A DNA stretch of 64,000 bases from Rikenellaceae bacterium (GCA_021201795.1 JAJQEF010000016.1:102533-166532); one strand, 5' to 3'. Counted from the stretch's first letter, positions 44,763 through 53,843 are shown. Numbers and translations: made by a program. The notes: generated by a model from the sequence alone, not told the origin.

Positions 44763-47555
44763 ATGAAGAAGATATGTTTTTTATTTCTTTCAGCCCTGTT
44801 TCTGGTCGGTAATAATGCATTTGCCCGTACAGAGGTAAGCGTGGAAGTTACACAGTCTGCCATACCTTTGATGGAGGGACATCTTAAAATGGGTAATCCC
44901 GGACCTGAGGGTAAGGAAATAATCGTAAATAATAAATACCTGACCATAGGCGGAGAGCCTGTTATTCCCGTAATGGGCGAACTCCATTTCTCGCGTGTGG
45001 CAAAAGAAGAGTGGCGGGACAGGCTCTTAAAAATGAAAGCCAATGGCATCAATATAGTTGCAACGTACATTTTCTGGATACACCACGAAGAAGCGGAAGG
45101 AATATTCGAATGGGAAGACAATAAAGATTTCAGGGCATTCGCTAAACTCTGCGAGGAGCTGGATTTTATGCTTTATCCTCGTGTGGGTCCGTGGTGTCAC
45201 GGAGAGGTGCGCAACGGAGCGACGCCGGATTGGATACTGAAAAAAGACCTGCTGGTTAACCGTACGAACGACCCTGTTTATCAAGCGTATGTTGTAAGAT
45301 ATTTTAAAGAAATAATCCGTCAGATGGATGGACTTTTGTACAAAGACGGAGGTCCTGTTATCGGAGTGCAGCTCGAGAATGAATATTGGCGCGGACAGGG
45401 GGGAGAAGCCCATATACTATGGCTTAAACAAACTGTAAGGGAGTTGGGACTGGATGTTCCTATGTATACCGTTACCGGATGGGGGAATGTATCTGTTCCT
45501 GAGGATGAAGTCGTTCCTTTATTCGGTGATTACCCCGAGGAACCGTGGAAGGACAATGTTACCCAGCCGTCTAATAACAAACCATTCTTTTTCGATACCA
45601 ACCGCGACAGCGAAGCCATCGGAAACGAACAGCTCAAAAAAGATGGCAAATACGCTGTCGACCTAACTCGCTATCCATACCTGACCTGTGAACTCGGGGT
45701 GGGAAACCAATTATCTTATCACAGACGTCCGATTCTCGACAAACTGGACGGATTGGCTATTGCAACTGTTAAAGTAGGTTCCGGCAGTAACCTTCCCGGA
45801 TATTATGTTTTTACCGGAGGTACGAATCCGCAGAGTAAATTTACGCCTATGCAGGAGGATCAGCACGAGACGGGTATGTACAATGAATATCCTAAAATGT
45901 CTTACGACTTCCAGGCGGCCATAACCGAGACAGGTGAACTGGCGCAGTCATATTACGAGGTAAAAAAACTGCATTACTTCCTTAGTGAATTCGGGAATAT
46001 TCTGGCTCCTTACTCTCCGTCGTTCCCTGAATCAGGCGATCGCAGTAAAAATCTTGAGTTCTCAGTCAGGAGCAACGGTAAGAATGGATTTTTATTTGTC
46101 TCGAATTATGTGCGTGGTGAACAGAGGCCGTTGTTCCGGGATATAACTTTTAATGTGAAACTTGAAGACGGAAGTTCATTGAAATTCCCTTCCAGCGGTA
46201 TAAATATACCGGACAGCGCTGTATTTATTTTCCCGTTCAATTTCGATCTGAATGGTGTAAACCTTAAATATGCTACGGCCCAGCCTTTAGCGAATCCGTT
46301 AGAGAACGTATGGGTATTTTTCAGCTCTGGGAATATAAATCCGGAATTTACATTCGACGATCCGGCCATCGAAAGCGTAGTATTTGAAAGCGTAGTATTG
46401 CCTCAAAAAAACGGAATCTGGCGCGTAAGTGATATTCCGGGTGGTATAGGGCAGCTTATAACGGTAAAACTCAAGGATGGATCGTCCCGAAAATTATATG
46501 TATTGTCTGAAAAAGAAGCGCTTCAAAGCTGGATCTTCTACGAGAACGGAAAGAAATACTTCTACCTGTCGAATGCCGACCTGACTTTGGACAATGGTAA
46601 TTTGAATATAACGTACAGGGACGATTTTTACCTTGCTTCTTTAGATCAACTTCCGGAAATAACAGCAAAGAATCTGCGAAAAAATGACTCTGCGGAATCG
46701 AACGGTTGGAATTTGGCTGCATACGAGGGCACCGATAAATTCGAAGATAAATTAACACTTAAGGAAAAAAGTTTATTTGCGGATGCTGAGTCGCTAGTCG
46801 TTAACGTGGATAATATAACTTTGAAACAACAGTTGTGGCGCAGATTCTTTTTCAAGGAATTCGGACTTTACAATTCCGCTGAAATAAGAAGCGCCAGTCT
46901 TTATATATATGCGGATATTGCACCGGAAGTAAGAATAAATAATAAGTATATAAACCCGCCGACTGAATCGAAGAAATTAAATATGATCGATATTACCGGT
47001 TATGTTTCGAAAGGAGAGAACTTACTTCAGATAGGATTTCCGTTCGTTACGGAGAAAGCTGCAGTTACCGCGGTTATGGAGATAATTTTCCATAATAATC
47101 AACGGGTCCTGTTAAATTCCGGAAGCGACTGGCTGTTCTTAGATCAATATGTTGCACCTGCTCCGTGGACTTCGGTAAAGGGAAAAGCAAAGCCTTCGAT
47201 AATTGCGGATGTTAAAGAACTTCCGGATGCGGACTTTAAATCTTATGGGTTCCATATTCCTTATGACTCGTTCGGAAATACTGAAAATCTTTATCTGCAT
47301 GTGGATTACTCCGGAGATGAAGGGGAAGCATACCTCGGACAGAAACTGGTCTGGGACAACATGAACAACGGTACGTCATGGAAGATGAATCTTACTACGT
47401 ATCGATCCCTTCTCGAAGCTAACTCCATAGATATTGTAATCAAACCACTTTCACCTGATGCACGGATACGACTCGATAAAGAGATCGGTCGAGAACCTAC
47501 GATAACAGGATACGAGATCATACCGGAATACCGGACAACGGTCTCTGTGAAATAA
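44763..47555 (+). CDS. secreted GH35 family beta-galactosidase
   Basis: A 930-residue glycosidase with a signal peptide (MKKICFLFLSALFL, cleavage near residue 22). The catalytic TIM barrel includes PVMGELHFSRV, ATYIFWIHHEEAEGIFEW, YPRVGPWCHGEVRNGATPDW, the acid/base Glu207 in GVQLENEYW, and the probable nucleophile Glu310 in TCELGVGNQ. Beta-sandwich domains follow from about residue 450. GH35 enzymes remove terminal beta-galactose in the periplasm or at the surface. No SusC/SusD is adjacent. Preceded by its own promoter and followed by a terminator. Confidence 0.9.
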   Translation: MKKICFLFLSALFLVGNNAFARTEVSVEVTQSAIPLMEGHLKMGNPGPEGKEIIVNNKYLTIGGEPVIPVMGELHFSRVAKEEWRDRLLKMKANGINIVATYIFWIHHEEAEGIFEWEDNKDFRAFAKLCEELDFMLYPRVGPWCHGEVRNGATPDWILKKDLLVNRTNDPVYQAYVVRYFKEIIRQMDGLLYKDGGPVIGVQLENEYWRGQGGEAHILWLKQTVRELGLDVPMYTVTGWGNVSVPEDEVVPLFGDYPEEPWKDNVTQPSNNKPFFFDTNRDSEAIGNEQLKKDGKYAVDLTRYPYLTCELGVGNQLSYHRRPILDKLDGLAIATVKVGSGSNLPGYYVFTGGTNPQSKFTPMQEDQHETGMYNEYPKMSYDFQAAITETGELAQSYYEVKKLHYFLSEFGNILAPYSPSFPESGDRSKNLEFSVRSNGKNGFLFVSNYVRGEQRPLFRDITFNVKLEDGSSLKFPSSGINIPDSAVFIFPFNFDLNGVNLKYATAQPLANPLENVWVFFSSGNINPEFTFDDPAIESVVFESVVLPQKNGIWRVSDIPGGIGQLITVKLKDGSSRKLYVLSEKEALQSWIFYENGKKYFYLSNADLTLDNGNLNITYRDDFYLASLDQLPEITAKNLRKNDSAESNGWNLAAYEGTDKFEDKLTLKEKSLFADAESLVVNVDNITLKQQLWRRFFFKEFGLYNSAEIRSASLYIYADIAPEVRINNKYINPPTESKKLNMIDITGYVSKGENLLQIGFPFVTEKAAVTAVMEIIFHNNQRVLLNSGSDWLFLDQYVAPAPWTSVKGKAKPSIIADVKELPDADFKSYGFHIPYDSFGNTENLYLHVDYSGDEGEAYLGQKLVWDNMNNGTSWKMNLTTYRSLLEANSIDIVIKPLSPDARIRLDKEIGREPTITGYEIIPEYRTTVSVK

Positions 47556-47565
47556 TTTATTTAAC

Positions 47566-47589
47566 CCGGCTCAAGAGGCCGGTTTTTTT
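47566..47589 (+). terminator. terminator after the GH35 gene
   Basis: Stem CCGGC/GCCGG (47566-47570 and 47578-47582) with a 7-nt loop, followed by T7. Confidence 0.75.
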
Positions 47590-47631
47590 GTATGGTACTT
47601 TTTTTGTTCCGGAAAATAAAAACTGAAAACA

Positions 47632-47802
47632 ATGGGACGAAGAGAAGAACTGGAAAAACAACTGGACATAGCACAGGAAAGATTGGATAACGCACCTAAA
47701 GATGTGCCGAAAGAAACTCTGAATGCCTGGAGGCAGGAGTACGACAGCATATCGTTTGAATTGAATAATCTTTTCGACGATTTCGAAACGCAGTACGAAT
47801 AA
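47632..47802 (+). CDS. small helical protein of unknown function (56 aa)
   Basis: An ATG at 47632 opens a 56-codon frame ending TAA at 47800-47802. The product starts MGRREELEKQLDIAQERLD, is highly charged and Glu/Leu-rich, and is predicted to be helical or coiled-coil, ending acidic (FDDFETQYE). No signal or membrane segment. It lies between the GH35 terminator and the next gene and has normal codon use, so I judge it real. I do not recognise it. Confidence 0.6.
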   Translation: MGRREELEKQLDIAQERLDNAPKDVPKETLNAWRQEYDSISFELNNLFDDFETQYE

Positions 47803-47924
47803 AACGGAAGATAATCCGGAATATTCCGTAAGGTCTGATTTTTAACTCTTTTTTGAATGTTTTAGTACATTATTTGCATGTTTTAATGAACAATCAAAAT
47901 TATTAACATTAAAAATCAAATACC

Positions 47925-48689
47925 ATGAAAAACGATCAGATCAACAACGAGAGCTGCGACACGTGTAACGAGGATTTTCAGAGAGGTGTGGACAGTATAG
48001 TAGACCGCGTGGACGGATATAACCGGAAAGAACACCGTAACAAAAAGAAAGAGGTTGAAGAAGCTTTCGATACGGACACAAGGGATAATACCAAATTATC
48101 CGATATAGCTGCGGCTGGAACGGCAGCTACTGCAGGCCTGGCGGGCGCAGGTGCGTCGGACGCAAGCAGGATACAGGATGGAAAATACGAATCTGGAAAA
48201 ACCGATAAGTATGATGCTAATGCATGCGGAGTATATAATACCGATGACGATATAAACGCTACAAAATTCGATGCTTCAGATATCAGATCTGAAAATCCGG
48301 TTTATTACGAAGAGTCATGCGGATGCGGTGACGATACTTTGGAAGATTCCTCTGTTTCCACTGAAGATAAAAAGGAGAAATATTCTGCTAATACATGCGG
48401 TACGGAAAGTATTTATTCCGATAATCGTGAAACTGACGGCGATATCAAAGGCGCCAATAAATACACTGACTCTACAATGAAATCGGAAGAGGATATGTAC
48501 AATGACAATATGTGCGGATGCGGTGACGATAATATGGAGAACTCATTCAGGGATAACAGTGATATAGCAGGAATGTATTCGGTGGAAGATGACATGGATG
48601 CATTTGACGACAGTAACGATCTTATAGCAGTTGTCGAAGAAATAAATATTTATGAATTCGACAGTGACGACGATAATAAAAACAATTAA
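47925..48689 (+). CDS. acidic, cysteine-motif repeat protein of unknown function
   Basis: A 254-residue protein, extremely rich in Asp, Asn, Glu and Ser, without signal peptide. The N-terminus has a CxxC (ESCDTCNE, Cys11/14); residues 61-78 form an Ala/Gly-rich hydrophobic stretch. Two similar units follow: 95-142 (KYDANACG to SCGCGDDTLEDS) and 152-207 (KYSANTCG to MCGCGDDNMENS), each with one CG and one CGCGDD motif. The C-terminus (ISVEEINIYEF-like, then acidic) is separate. The paired CxC motifs could bind metal. It is flanked by a possible promoter (TTG near 47852, TTATTTGC near 47871) and a terminator. I recognise no family. Confidence 0.65.
   Translation: MKNDQINNESCDTCNEDFQRGVDSIVDRVDGYNRKEHRNKKKEVEEAFDTDTRDNTKLSDIAAAGTAATAGLAGAGASDASRIQDGKYESGKTDKYDANACGVYNTDDDINATKFDASDIRSENPVYYEESCGCGDDTLEDSSVSTEDKKEKYSANTCGTESIYSDNRETDGDIKGANKYTDSTMKSEEDMYNDNMCGCGDDNMENSFRDNSDIAGMYSVEDDMDAFDDSNDLIAVVEEINIYEFDSDDDNKNN
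48207..48545 (+). repeat. two tandem CG...CGCGDD units inside the acidic protein
   Basis: Unit 1 spans 48207-48350 and unit 2 spans 48378-48545 of the coding region. Each begins KY(D/S)AN(A/T)CG and ends CGCGDD(T/N)(L/M)E(D/N)S, separated by 31-39 variable acidic residues. This is visible internal duplication at the protein level; the DNA copies have diverged. Confidence 0.7.
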
Positions 48690-48704
48690 AAGATTAGTTA
48701 ACTG

Positions 48705-48731
48705 AAATCCCGCTCAGATCGAGCGGGATTT
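48705..48731 (+). terminator. terminator after the acidic repeat protein
   Basis: Arms of 11 nt (48705-48715 and 48721-48731) around a 5-nt loop, followed by further T residues. Confidence 0.9.
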
Positions 48732-48793
48732 TTTATTTCTTTCTACTATTGCTTAAATTATTAACTTTGAGAGTTATTTACTCTTATAGTTTA

Positions 48794-50266
48794 ATGGGAA
48801 ACCTTAAGGCCCTTGCAGACCAGACCGCGATATACGGGATCAGTACAATAGTGACGAGATTCCTCAGCTATATGCTGACGCCATATCTTACTTATACACA
48901 GGATACAGAGGTGTTCGGAGCGATAAGTGATTTTTATGCTGTCATACCATTTATGCTTGTACTCCTTACAATGGGAATGGAGACAGGGTATTTCAGGTTT
49001 ACCGGTAAAGCCGAAACACCGGAAGAGAAAAAAAATATTTTCAGGACTACATGGGGAGCTGTTTCGCTTGCGAGCGTGGTTTTTATCACCGTGGTGATAT
49101 TGTTTTACAGGCAGATCGCTGACGCCATGCAATACTCAGGTACTCCGTGGTATATTATTCTTGTAGGTTCGATTATATTTATGGATGCTGTCGCGGCAGT
49201 GCCGTTCGCCCGCTTACGTGAGCAGGGGCGCGCATTGAAATATATGACGGTAAGGATTACAATGGTTATTACCACTGTTATAATGACCGTTTTTTTCTAT
49301 TCCGTATTACCAAAAATAGATGCGCTGAGTTTTATTTATAATAGCGAATATCTTCCTGCTTATTATCTTATAGCCAATATTATTTCAAGTTTTGTAGCTC
49401 TGTTGATGTTGTATCCTGCATACAGGGGGCTGCTTCCTAAGATAGACCCCAAACTCTTTAAGGTTATTTTTCTTTATTCCCTTCCTTTATTACTTAGTGG
49501 AGTTGCCAACACAGCCAATGAATTTGTGGACAGGCAGTTTATCAAATATCTTATGCCCGGCGAAGACGCACTGAGCAATCTCGGGATATATACAGCCGTA
49601 GTGAGATTGGGAGTGATTATGGTTCTGTTCGTACAGATATACCGGATAGCTGCGGAGCCGTTTTTTCTTTCCAATTTTAAAAAGGATGAATTCGGCAGAC
49701 TGAACGCCGAGGCCATGAAATATTTTATTATTGTTTCGGTTTTTATATTTCTGATGATATCCCTGTTCCCGGAATTGTTTGAAAAATTCATCGGAACCGA
49801 TTATCGTGAGGGAATGTATATACTGCCGGTTGTATTGGTGTCGAATATACTCAGCGGAGTGGTCCTGAATCTTTCTTTCTGGTATAAGCAGATTGGTAAA
49901 ACCAACATAGCGCTTGTTATCACACTATCGGGTTTATTCGTGACCACAGTACTTAATATTGTGCTTATTCCCGTTATCGGATATCTTGGTGCTGCGCTTG
50001 CGAGGCTGGCATGCGAGGTGGTAATGGTTGCCATCAGTTATTCGATGATGAAGAAGTATTATCCTATTCCTTATGACATTAGGCGTATAGGAGCTTATTT
50101 TATTATAGGAGGGATATTTTACGGAGTCGGAATGTCGGTTATGAATTTACCGTATGTGGTAAAATTTTGTAAGGATATTTTTCTGCTTGCGGCATTCCTG
50201 ATGTTTGCGGTAAAAAAAGAAAATATAAATGTTAAAGCTTTGTTTAATTCAATAATAAAAAGATAA
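48794..50266 (+). CDS. polysaccharide/lipid flippase of the MOP superfamily (Wzx-like)
   Basis: A 490-residue inner-membrane protein with about fourteen helices. I chose the ATG at 48794 (MGNLKALADQTAIYGISTI), the usual start of these flippases; an upstream in-frame ATG at 48749 is preceded by a terminator and lacks coding character. The order of helices and KQIGKTNIALVITL, VIGYLGAALARLACE segments match the polysaccharide biosynthesis export family. It likely flips a lipid-linked oligosaccharide or peptidoglycan-related intermediate. Followed after 3 nt by dut, a pairing seen in other Bacteroidales. Confidence 0.87.
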   Translation: MGNLKALADQTAIYGISTIVTRFLSYMLTPYLTYTQDTEVFGAISDFYAVIPFMLVLLTMGMETGYFRFTGKAETPEEKKNIFRTTWGAVSLASVVFITVVILFYRQIADAMQYSGTPWYIILVGSIIFMDAVAAVPFARLREQGRALKYMTVRITMVITTVIMTVFFYSVLPKIDALSFIYNSEYLPAYYLIANIISSFVALLMLYPAYRGLLPKIDPKLFKVIFLYSLPLLLSGVANTANEFVDRQFIKYLMPGEDALSNLGIYTAVVRLGVIMVLFVQIYRIAAEPFFLSNFKKDEFGRLNAEAMKYFIIVSVFIFLMISLFPELFEKFIGTDYREGMYILPVVLVSNILSGVVLNLSFWYKQIGKTNIALVITLSGLFVTTVLNIVLIPVIGYLGAALARLACEVVMVAISYSMMKKYYPIPYDIRRIGAYFIIGGIFYGVGMSVMNLPYVVKFCKDIFLLAAFLMFAVKKENINVKALFNSIIKR

Positions 50267-50269
50267 ATA

Positions 50270-50704
50270 ATGAAAGTCAAAGTTATTAATAAGTCTGCGT
50301 TCGATCTTCCACAGTATGAAACGGTTTATGCGGCAGGGATGGATGTCAGGGCCAATATTACTGAATCAATAATTATCAAACCGTTGGAGCGTGTTATGAT
50401 TCCTACGGGATTATTAGTTGAAATCCCGGAAGGCCATGAGATTCAGGTTCGTCCGAGAAGCGGACTTGCTGCAAAATTCGGTATAACAGTGCTTAATACT
50501 CCGGGAACCATAGATCCGGATTATAGGGGAGAAATAAAAGTTATCCTTGTAAATATCTCTGACGTGGATTTCGAATTGAAACCTGCTGAGAGAATTGCAC
50601 AACTTGTTTTTGCTGCGTTTACGCGCGCGGAATGGGAGCTGACAGATAAATTATCCGACACGGAACGAGGTGCCGGAGGTTTCGGGTCTACAGGGGTAAA
50701 ATAG
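50270..50704 (+). CDS. dut: dUTP diphosphatase
   Basis: A 144-residue trimeric enzyme that hydrolyses dUTP to dUMP and keeps uracil out of DNA. All five motifs are present: AGMDVRAN, RPRSGLAAKFGI, NTPGTIDPDYRGEI, ERIAQLVF and the C-terminal RGAGGFGSTG. Its stop is a TAG, showing that TAG is a normal stop in this genome. Co-transcribed with the flippase gene (3-nt gap). Confidence 0.96.
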   Translation: MKVKVINKSAFDLPQYETVYAAGMDVRANITESIIIKPLERVMIPTGLLVEIPEGHEIQVRPRSGLAAKFGITVLNTPGTIDPDYRGEIKVILVNISDVDFELKPAERIAQLVFAAFTRAEWELTDKLSDTERGAGGFGSTGVK

Positions 50705-50939
50705 ATATACTTGTATTTTGTCTGTAAAATAAAATCATGAGATAACTGCCGGAGATTTTTCCGATGCTATTTTTGTAAATGTAATTATAATAACTCTCGA
50801 TGGGACATCCTTGGCAAGTACTTATTGGTATGCGTATATTAATGTTGGAAGCTGGAGATTTCCTGTAAAAGTAAATAGATATATCGATACTTTGATAAAA
50901 TCGAGTTTCTTTTTGAAGTATAGATTAAAATATACAAAT

Positions 50940-50967
50940 AAAAAAGAGAGCCGACGGGTCTCTTTTT
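50940..50967 (-). terminator. terminator after the rplM-rpsI-rpsB-tsf operon
   Basis: An imperfect inverted repeat (AAAAAGAGAGCC, 3-nt loop, GGGTCTCTTTTT with one mismatch) followed by a T run on the minus strand, 18 nt past the tsf stop. Confidence 0.75.
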
Positions 50968-50984
50968 TATTTTGGTCTCTATGA

Positions 50985-51809
50985 CTAGTCGTTAAGAGAG
51001 AATCTCTTATAAGCGACAACTGTAGCATTAGGATTAGCAGCCTTGATGTAAGATTCAACGGTTTCCTTATTGTTCTTAACCAATGCCTGACTAAGAAGAG
51101 TATTCTCTTTAAGGAACTTGTTGACTTTACCGTCAGCGATTTTGTCGAGCATATTTTCAGGTTTTCCTTCGAGACGAGCCTGTTCACGGCCGATCTGATG
51201 TTCTTTTTCAAGAACGTCGGCAGGAGTGTCGTCTTTGCTGATAGCTACAGGAGCCATAGCGGCAGCCTGCATAGCTACGTCTTTGGCAACTTCTTCAGCA
51301 ACTTGTGCGTTGAATCCGATCAATGCGCCGAGCTTGTTGTTCATGTGGATGTATGAAACACACTGTTCAGCTTCGATCTTAGCGTAATAGGCCAACTCGA
51401 TTTTTTCACCTGTCTGTCCTGATTTGTCAGTTACGATAGTTTCAACAGTCTGCCCGTTTACTACCGTAGTTTTTAATGAATCGAGGTCAGCGGCATCGTT
51501 TTCAGCAGCTATGTCGAGAATAGAGTTTGCAGATGCAACGAAATCTGCGTTCTTAGCGACGAAATCGGTCTCGCATGCAAGGCAGAGCATATAAGCTTTT
51601 TTACCGTCGGCAGTAACTTTCGCTACTACGGCACCTTCGGTAGCTGTGCGGTCCGCACGTTTGCTTGCTACGAGTTTACCTTTTTCGCGGATGATTTCCT
51701 GAGCCCTGTCGAAGTCGCCATTAGCTTCCTGAAGTGCTTTTTTACAGTCCATCATGCCTGCGCCTGTCATTTTACGTAATTTGGCTACGTCCGCAGCTTT
51801 TATTTCCAT
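50985..51809 (-). CDS. tsf: translation elongation factor Ts
   Basis: A 274-residue guanine nucleotide exchange factor for EF-Tu. It starts MEIKAADVAKLRKMTGAGMM with the UBA-like domain (GAGMMDCKKALQEANGD). The core domain has ACETDFVAKN (TDFV motif contacting EF-Tu) and MHIHMNN-like SYIHMNNKLGALIGF, followed by a C-terminal module. Length matches Bacteroidetes. Last gene of the ribosomal protein operon, 35 nt after rpsB. Confidence 0.97.
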   Translation of the reverse strand: MEIKAADVAKLRKMTGAGMMDCKKALQEANGDFDRAQEIIREKGKLVASKRADRTATEGAVVAKVTADGKKAYMLCLACETDFVAKNADFVASANSILDIAAENDAADLDSLKTTVVNGQTVETIVTDKSGQTGEKIELAYYAKIEAEQCVSYIHMNNKLGALIGFNAQVAEEVAKDVAMQAAAMAPVAISKDDTPADVLEKEHQIGREQARLEGKPENMLDKIADGKVNKFLKENTLLSQALVKNNKETVESYIKAANPNATVVAYKRFSLND

Positions 51810-51844
51810 GACTTTAATTTTTTTAATGTTAGAAAATATGAGAA

Positions 51845-52705
51845 TTATTCTGCCTGTGCTTCAGGTGCTTCTGCTGTTTCAACAGCAGGAGCTTCTTCAG
51901 CTGCGGTTTCTTCACCTTCGGAAACTTCTACCCGTTCTTTAGTAGTTTTTCTCGCACGTGTAGGTTTAGCTGCCTTATCCTTTTTAGGCTCAGAAGCAGC
52001 GTCTTTTTCCTTCTCTATTTTTCTTTCAGTAAGACCTTCCTGAATAGCAGCAGCTACGGTATCGATAATAAGCGAAATTGATTTTGTAGCATCGTCGTTT
52101 GCTGGAATAACGTAGTCTACATCTGTCGGATCACAACAAGTATCAACCATTGCAAATACCGGGATGCTCAATTTCTTCGCTTCTTTGATAGCGTTTGCTT
52201 CTTTCTGTACGTCGACTACGAACAATGCCGCAGGAAGACGCATAAGGTCTGCAATAGAACCGAGGTTCTTTTCAAGTTTAGCCCTTTGACGGCTGATCTG
52301 TAATTTTTCTCTTTTAGAGAAATTATCGAATGTACCATCGTTGTTCATTTTGTCGATGGTAGCCATTTTCTTAACGGCTTTTCTTATTGTGGGGAAGTTT
52401 GTAAGCATTCCTCCCGGCCATCTTTCAGTCACATAAGGCATGTTGATTGCAGAAACTCTTTCCGCTACAATGTCTTTAGCCTGTTTTTTAGTGGCAACGA
52501 AGAGGATACGGCGGCCTGACCTTGCGATTTGTTTCAGAGCGGATGCAGCTTCGTCGAGCTTTACCGCTGTTTTATGCAGGTCGATAATGTGGATGCCGTT
52601 TTTCTCCATGAAAATATAAGGAGCCATCTTAGGATTCCATTTCCTTTTAAGGTGTCCGAAATGGACTCCGGCTTCCAATAATTGATTAAAATCTGTTTTT
52701 GGCAT
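51845..52705 (-). CDS. rpsB: 30S ribosomal protein S2
   Basis: A 286-residue S2 protein. The family core (LLEAGVHFGHLKRKWNPKM, YIFMEKNGIHIIDL, FVATKKQAKDIV, RWPGGMLTNF, PVFAMVDTCCDPTDVDYVIPANDDA) ends near residue 235. An Ala/Glu-rich, charged C-terminal tail of about 50 residues (PTRARKTTKERVEVS onward) is a common variable extension. Upstream lies a 216-nt GC-rich leader separating it from rpsI. Confidence 0.97.
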   Translation of the reverse strand: MPKTDFNQLLEAGVHFGHLKRKWNPKMAPYIFMEKNGIHIIDLHKTAVKLDEAASALKQIARSGRRILFVATKKQAKDIVAERVSAINMPYVTERWPGGMLTNFPTIRKAVKKMATIDKMNNDGTFDNFSKREKLQISRQRAKLEKNLGSIADLMRLPAALFVVDVQKEANAIKEAKKLSIPVFAMVDTCCDPTDVDYVIPANDDATKSISLIIDTVAAAIQEGLTERKIEKEKDAASEPKKDKAAKPTRARKTTKERVEVSEGEETAAEEAPAVETAEAPEAQAE

Positions 52706-52921
52706 TTTTTCGATCTTTAAAAATCTTAATTAATCTCTTACTTCAATCCCCGGGTAGCGCTCTGGTGCGGTCCCGGTGGATTTTTCCGCGGATAGGCATT
52801 CTTCGGTATATCCCGGTACTCACGTATTGGGAGGATACTCAGGAATTTAAACCGTATCCGTGCAAAAAATGACGTAAGTAAAAACTGTAATTTGATAACC
52901 AGTAAATAACGATAAGAAATC
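52706..52921 (-). ncRNA. candidate structured leader between rpsI and rpsB
   Basis: A 216-nt gap, unusual inside a ribosomal operon. Its middle (about 52745-52830) is far richer in G and C than other intergenic DNA here and holds several inverted repeats on the minus strand, such as GTAT/ATAC around a CCTCCCA loop and CCGGG/CCCGG arms. S2 is known to autoregulate its mRNA in other bacteria, so a leader RNA or an internal promoter is plausible. No conserved open frame is visible. Confidence 0.4.
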
Positions 52922-53314
52922 TTAACGTTTACTGAACTGGAATCTTTTACGTGCACCCGGTTGACCAGGTTTTTTACGCTCAACCTTGCGTGAATCACGT
53001 GTAAGGAAACCGTTCTTTTTAAGAACACCCCTTAACTCGGCGTCGATTTCGCAAAGGGCCCTTGCAATACCAAGACGTGCAGCTTCTGCCTGTCCTTTGA
53101 TACCACCGCCGTCAAGATTGATCTTGATATCGAAATTTCCGAGGTTGTCGGTAACCAACAAAGGTTGTTTAACGACGAACTGGAAAATCTCCAACGGGAA
53201 GTATTCCTGCAATGACCTACCGTTGATGGTAATTTCACCTTTTCCGGATTTAACGTAAACTCTTGCTACAGCAGCTTTTCTACGTCCTACGGTGTTTACA
53301 ACTTCCATACTCAT
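52922..53314 (-). CDS. rpsI: 30S ribosomal protein S9
   Basis: A 130-residue small-subunit protein: NTVGRRKAAVARVYVKSGKG at the N-terminus, GGGIKGQAEAARLGIARAL in the middle, LTRDSRKVERKKPGQPGARKR near the end, and the invariant C-terminal Lys-Arg reaching the P site. The start overlaps the rplM stop as TAATG. Confidence 0.97.
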   Translation of the reverse strand: MSMEVVNTVGRRKAAVARVYVKSGKGEITINGRSLQEYFPLEIFQFVVKQPLLVTDNLGNFDIKINLDGGGIKGQAEAARLGIARALCEIDAELRGVLKKNGFLTRDSRKVERKKPGQPGARKRFQFSKR

Positions 53315-53769
53315 TACTTAATCTCGTTTAATTTTAATTCCTTAGGGCTCTGTGCCTGGTGCGGATGTTCGTTACCGGCGTAAACCTTTAAATTGGTAAG
53401 CAGCACTGAACCGAGACGGTTTTTAGGAAGCATTCCCTTTACTGCTTTCATGATGATGAATTCCGGTTGTTTTGCAAGGTAATCCACCGGAGGGGTGTGT
53501 TTTTGACCTCCCGGGTATCCGGAATGGCGAACGTACATTTTGTCAGTCAACTTTTTACCTGTCAACTTGACTTTTTCACAGTTGATAATGATAACATTAT
53601 CACCGCAGTCCACGTGTGGCGTGTAGTTCGCTTTGTGCTTTCCTCTCAGGATTTTAGCTACCTGAGAAGCAAGCCTACCCAATACCGCGTTAGTAGCATC
53701 TATTACGATCCATTCTTTCTGAACTGTCGATGCGTTAGCGGAAATTGTTTTGTAGCTTAATGACTCCAC
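53314..53769 (-). CDS. rplM: 50S ribosomal protein L13
   Basis: A 151-residue large-subunit protein: WIVIDATNAVLGRLASQVAKILRGK, HVDCGDNVIIINCEKVKLTGKK, the HSGYPGG motif, and KGMLPKNRLG. First gene of the rplM-rpsI-rpsB-tsf operon, with a promoter and a hairpin at the start of its leader. Confidence 0.97.
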   Translation of the reverse strand: MESLSYKTISANASTVQKEWIVIDATNAVLGRLASQVAKILRGKHKANYTPHVDCGDNVIIINCEKVKLTGKKLTDKMYVRHSGYPGGQKHTPPVDYLAKQPEFIIMKAVKGMLPKNRLGSVLLTNLKVYAGNEHPHQAQSPKELKLNEIK

Positions 53770-53816
53770 TTTTTTACGTTTAAAAAATTAATACTTTAAT
53801 AAATTGTGATCCATAT

Positions 53817-53843
53817 GCCCGCATAAACGGGCTTGCAAAGATA
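53817..53843 (-). promoter_or_regulatory. promoter element and 5' hairpin of the L13 operon
   Basis: On the minus strand TATCTTTGC (53835-53843) matches the -7 consensus. A few bases downstream, where the transcript should begin, a hairpin GCCCG / 6-nt loop / CGGGC (53817-53832) can form at the very 5' end of the mRNA, 48 nt before rplM. Leader structures for L13 operons have been proposed in Bacteroidia, as I recall; whether this is one must be checked. Confidence 0.55.

Noticed and set aside
47925..48689. Dismissal of the acidic repeat protein as a spurious low-complexity frame
   Set aside because: The ordered Cys motifs, internal duplication and flanking terminator argue for a real gene, so the doubt was dropped.
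52738..53028. 96-codon minus-strand frame across the rpsI end and the rpsB leader
   Set aside because: It overlaps rpsI in another frame and reads as low-complexity shadow sequence.
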